Under the pieces are notes generated by a model. It was given only the letters and a program-made list of their open reading frames with translations. It did no database searches and was not told the DNA's origin. Position numbers and translations under genes: made by a program. Shown piece after piece: positions 6,642 to 8,498 of a stretch of DNA of 8,498 nt. Origin of the DNA: an uncultured Chitinophagaceae bacterium (lineage in GTDB: Bacteria > Bacteroidota > Bacteroidia > Chitinophagales > Chitinophagaceae); contig CALCII010000006.1 in the NCBI GenBank assembly GCA_937907395.1, forward strand, positions 1 to 8,498, written 5' to 3'. Each line of letters opens with the position of its first letter. Positions within the stretch are counted from its first letter, which is position 1.

Positions 6642-6845
6642 GATGCTGCACCGTGCATAAATAAATTTTGATGTGCAAAGGTAGCATGGCGGGCAGACGC
6701 ACAAGCCCGACCTAAAAAAACCAAAAGACTACGGCATAAACACAGACCCACCGCACAAGGCTATCATTTATTCCGTTTCCTTTTGGTTTTTTTATCCGCC
6801 ATGCAGAGAGATGCACATAAAATTTATTTACTATGCACAAGCATC
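6642..6845. repeat. Palindromic element B, about 204 bp, sharing inner arms with element A
   Basis: Five stacked stems can be read. GATGCT (6642-6647) pairs with 6840-6845, and GTGCATA (6653-6659) with 6832-6838. TAAATTTTGATGTGCA (6662-6677) pairs with TGCACATAAAATTTA (6812-6826) with one bulged G, and GCATGGCGG (6684-6692) pairs exactly with CCGCCATGC (6796-6804). The inner arms 6714-6739 and 6768-6793 are the same as in element A, flanking a different 28-nt loop. A left-only bulge of about 20 nt (6693-6712) contains ACGCAC, as in A. It starts 19 nt after the stop at 6623, and the run of seven T at 6787-6793 could also help end transcription. Confidence 0.78.
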
Positions 6846-7082
6846 CTCGTATCAGTTCCGGCAGCCATTCAGGTATTTGCCCATTCACACCGCAGGTTCT
6901 CCATCAGCACTTGCCTTTGTCACCCTTTGCGTTTCAGCGTTACATCCGCAGGTCATCCTTAGCCCATCAGCCAGTCTTTGGCATTAAGGTTTATCGGCTT
7001 CCATGTGGTTGCTATGTTTGGCGTTATCCTTCCGGTGTTCGTGAGCTTTCAGCATTGCCCTTTTAGGGGCTTTGCTGAAAAG
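6846..7082. other. Gene-free spacer ending in an imperfect hairpin
   Basis: No credible coding sequence is seen; the plus-strand open frame here gives implausible protein sequence. The right end forms an interrupted hairpin: CTTTCAGCA (7046-7054) with TGCTGAAAAG (7073-7082), and inside it GCCC (7057-7060) with GGGC (7067-7070). This hairpin partly overlaps the A-tract side of the terminator at 7076-7108 and may work with it as a convergent end for plus-strand transcripts, although no T-run follows it on the plus strand. Confidence 0.45.
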
Positions 7083-7108
7083 AAAAAGCCCCACCAAACT
7101 GGTGAGGC
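7078..7108 (-). terminator. Intrinsic terminator of the minus-strand gene at 7138-7887
   Basis: Read on the minus strand, GCCTCACCA (7108-7100), a 3-nt loop, then TGGTGGGGC (7096-7088) form a 9-bp stem with one G-U pair, followed directly by TTTTTCTTTT (7087-7078). This is a textbook rho-independent terminator, about 30 nt past the stop codon at 7138. It marks the end of that transcript as a single-gene unit. Confidence 0.88.
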
Positions 7109-7137
7109 CATTTCCTAACTGAAAGAAAGAACAGCTT

Positions 7138-7887
7138 TTATGCTACTTCAACAATGTTGAGCACGTTGTAAGCACCGTTTTTGAGAGAGTACTGAACTCC
7201 GTTTACTTCCTGGAAGAACTCAATCAACATCAGGTAAAACTTAGTTCCAGTTCCGGCAGGTACACCGGCAGGAGTAAGCGTTACAGGTGTGTTGGTTCCA
7301 TCAATAGGAAGATTGGTTACAGGGCTGTACTCAATTGCACTGGTTCCGTTGGTGAAGTCAACAACTGCATAAGCAGATTTGAAGCTGACATGAGTTGCAC
7401 CGGAAGGATATGCAATATCATTGATCGGAATGAAAGCGGGAATGTTGATTGCACCTGTTCCACCTGTTACAGTGAACGGAGCAAAAAGCACACCGCCTAA
7501 AGCTGCATTGTCGTTGAAGTCAAAGTCTTTCAACAGAGCCAATGCGGCAGGGTCAGCAATACCGATTGCAACAGTACGTTCACCCCTTGGGGATGTAACG
7601 TCATAGTTTTTAATCTGCGTCATGATTTGAGTTAAACGACTGGTAACACGATTGTCAGCAGCGTTCATCATGAGGTTACGGACAGCGTTGCGGAGCAACT
7701 TGCCGGCAGTTGCAGAACTTCCAAACTCAGCTCCGTTTTCACGGGTACGCTGGAAGTTCGGGTCATTTGCAATTCGTTCAGCAGATACACCACCTTTGGT
7801 TTTCACCAAGTGGCCATCTTGAGTTTTGTAGAAGGTCAGCTCATCCAGAGTGCCTTCAATTTTGAGGATACCTTTAAGTTTTGCCAT
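7138..7887 (-). CDS. Conserved Bacteroidota protein of unknown function, 249 residues
   Basis: The protein begins MAKLKGILKIEGTLDELTFY, then has a charged region (about 30-60) and a helix with RNAVRNLMMNAADNRVTSRL (66-85). The second half is rich in G, T, P and hydrophobic residues and looks like beta strands (about 125-249, with segments such as FAPFTVTGGTG and KFYLMLIEFF). I recognise the general look of a protein common in Bacteroidota genomes and annotated as hypothetical; I know no function for it. No signal peptide or membrane helix is seen. The ATG at 7887 lies behind an A-rich stretch typical of Bacteroidota starts and about 60 nt below a good promoter, and an intrinsic terminator follows, so it is a one-gene transcript. 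A 60-base line inside it is 48% GC (7501-7560), clearly higher than the defence-like operon. The all-beta half could fit a structural or surface-assembly role, but this is speculation. Confidence 0.88.
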   Translation of the reverse strand: MAKLKGILKIEGTLDELTFYKTQDGHLVKTKGGVSAERIANDPNFQRTRENGAEFGSSATAGKLLRNAVRNLMMNAADNRVTSRLTQIMTQIKNYDVTSPRGERTVAIGIADPAALALLKDFDFNDNAALGGVLFAPFTVTGGTGAINIPAFIPINDIAYPSGATHVSFKSAYAVVDFTNGTSAIEYSPVTNLPIDGTNTPVTLTPAGVPAGTGTKFYLMLIEFFQEVNGVQYSLKNGAYNVLNIVEVA

Positions 7888-7952
7888 TGCTTTAAACTTT
7901 TATGAGTTAGTAAATTTGTTTCGACTGATACGCTTTAATCAGCTTACGAAAA

Positions 7953-7984
7953 CAAAATTAGAAGCACTCTAAAGCCTCTGCAAA
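7953..7984 (-). promoter_or_regulatory. Bacteroidota sigma-ABfr-type promoter for the 7138-7887 gene
   Basis: On the minus strand, TTTG (7984-7981), 20 nt, then TAATTTTG (7960-7953) matches the Bacteroidota housekeeping promoter (-33 TTTG, -7 TAnnTTTG). Transcription would start around 7945 and give a leader of roughly 55-60 nt before the ATG at 7887. Both boxes and the spacing agree, which makes this one of the best phylum clues in the window. Confidence 0.75.
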
Positions 7985-8034
7985 TGAGCCGTGCCATCCG
8001 TGCCGATTGTTCCGCATTATTCCAACAAACACAC

Positions 8035-8065
8035 TTTTACCGCCCTTAAAAAAGATTTATATTTG
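8035..8065 (+). promoter_or_regulatory. Bacteroidota-type promoter for the small gene at 8134
   Basis: TTTT (8035-8038), 19 nt, then TATATTTG (8058-8065) fits the -33/-7 pattern, with an exact -7 box TAnnTTTG and a weaker -33 box. The start site would be near 8072, giving a leader of about 60 nt. It is back to back with the minus-strand promoter at 7953-7984, so the two genes are divergently transcribed from about 165 bp that may share control. Confidence 0.6.
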
Positions 8066-8133
8066 CAATGTCACTGCCATATTTGAAGTATATCATCGGT
8101 ATGGTTAGTGTATGAAGTTGAATAATTGAAATA

Positions 8134-8322
8134 ATGAATAGACTGTGCATTTATCCGAAAGACATTCAGGTAATCACAGGCAGAAGCGACAGGTATGGTA
8201 GAAACCTTATTAAGAAGATCAAGGACCATTTCAACAAGCAGCAGCACCAGGTTGTTACTGTTGAAGAGTTCTGCCAGTACATGGGCTTGCAGCCGGAAAC
8301 GGTTGTCAAGCAACTTCGATAG
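8134..8322 (+). CDS. 62-residue small protein, possible DNA-binding helix protein
   Basis: The protein starts MNRLCIYPKDIQVITGRSDR and ends with VTVEEFCQYMGLQPETVVKQ followed by LR. It has two helical parts: residues about 8-32, with many basic residues, and about 41-60, whose pattern (VEEFCQYMGLQPETVVKQL) resembles a short helix-turn-helix. It reads as a genuine, highly charged soluble protein and resembles small hypothetical proteins of Bacteroidota genomes. I cannot name a family. A promoter with an exact TAnnTTTG box lies about 70 nt upstream and the start is preceded by an A-rich stretch. It stands alone, and a hairpin begins at its stop codon. Possible roles are a small transcription regulator or a nucleoid-associated protein; this is inference from charge and helix pattern only. 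Confidence 0.75.
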   Translation: MNRLCIYPKDIQVITGRSDRYGRNLIKKIKDHFNKQQHQVVTVEEFCQYMGLQPETVVKQLR

Positions 8323-8358
8323 GTTGTAACCTTATCTTTGCTTTTGCTTATGATAAGG
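8318..8358 (+). promoter_or_regulatory. Two mutually exclusive hairpins after the small gene
   Basis: GATAGGTT (8318-8325) can pair with AACCTTATC (8328-8336), overlapping the stop codon. The segment CCTTATC (8330-8336) can instead pair exactly with GATAAGG (8352-8358) around a 15-nt loop. The two folds compete for the same bases, like an attenuator. Neither is followed by a clear T-run, so termination here is uncertain and chance is possible. Confidence 0.35.
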
Positions 8359-8374
8359 CACAGCACACTCTACA

Positions 8375-8405
8375 CTCAACAACTTTTTTTCCTTTCTTTG
8401 TTGAG
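8375..8405. repeat. 8-bp hairpin in the downstream spacer
   Basis: CTCAACAA (8375-8382) and TTGTTGAG (8398-8405) are exact complements around a pyrimidine loop with seven T. The rest of 8323-8498 holds no gene that I can see. A near-repeat, CCTTTGATAATA (8412-8423) and CCTTGATAATTA (8463-8474), lies further on, with no assigned meaning. Confidence 0.4.
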
Positions 8406-8498
8406 CAGTTTCCTTTGATAATACAGCCTTTGTTGGCTATTTGTTGCCCAATTAGCTGAAAGCCTTGATAATTAAGGGTTCACTATTTTTTGTATCGG

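Noticed and set aside
5953..6793. Elements A and B as ordinary intrinsic terminators
   Set aside because: They are far longer than a terminator, with arms of A-tract and T-tract on both sides, long conserved mismatched stems and left-only bulges. Termination may be a side effect but does not explain the structure.
4961..6845. CRISPR array
   Set aside because: Repeats are few, unequal in length and mutually different, with no regular spacers and no cas genes.
5895..6845. Retron or diversity-generating element
   Set aside because: No reverse transcriptase gene is present in the window and no template/variable repeat pair with adenine-specific changes was seen.
6833..7066. Open frame of 77 codons on the plus strand
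   Set aside because: It starts inside element B and gives implausible protein sequence; no promoter or ribosome-binding context is seen.
8475..8498. Possible promoter TATTTTTTG near the right edge
   Set aside because: It has one extra base relative to TAnnTTTG and its downstream gene, if any, is outside the window, so it cannot be supported.

Overview
The window looks like Bacteroidota DNA, probably Chitinophagaceae or a relative. The support is two promoters of the Bacteroidota type (TTTG or TTTT, then 19-20 nt, then TAnnTTTG), a lack of strong Shine-Dalgarno sequences, and two conserved small proteins whose overall look I associate with that phylum. No taxonomic marker gene is present.

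Positions 1-4842 hold a compact AT-rich plus-strand operon of three genes. The first is a UPF1/COG1112-type superfamily 1 helicase cut off by the left window edge. The second overlaps its end and encodes a phospholipase D-fold nuclease (HxKxxxxD at residues 425-432) with a lysine-rich tail and a probable winged helix. The third starts 22 nt later and encodes a protein with a PD-(D/E)XK-type nuclease signature (D67, Q81-x-K83). Helicase plus PLD nuclease is the domain pairing of the Mokosh anti-phage system (type I: kinase-helicase MkoA plus PLD protein MkoB). The kinase part would lie outside the window, so this is a candidate, and the third gene may be an added component.

Positions 4843-7080 are dominated by sequence that does not look coding and is full of long imperfect inverted repeats. 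Part of it is more GC-rich and strongly C-skewed. Two palindromic elements of about 200 bp (5895-6111 and 6642-6845) share nearly identical inner arms and a left-side bulge containing ACGCAC, but have unrelated, self-complementary outer arms and loops. They lie in the same orientation on either side of a single small gene (6198-6623), which gives a cassette-like arrangement. Further hairpin-rich units lie at 4961-5135, 5141-5247 and 5575-5648.

Positions 7076-8498 return to ordinary chromosome-like organisation. A conserved protein of unknown function is encoded on the minus strand with a recognisable promoter and intrinsic terminator. It is divergent from a 62-residue small protein on the plus strand with its own promoter. 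The last 175 bases contain small hairpins but no gene that I can see.
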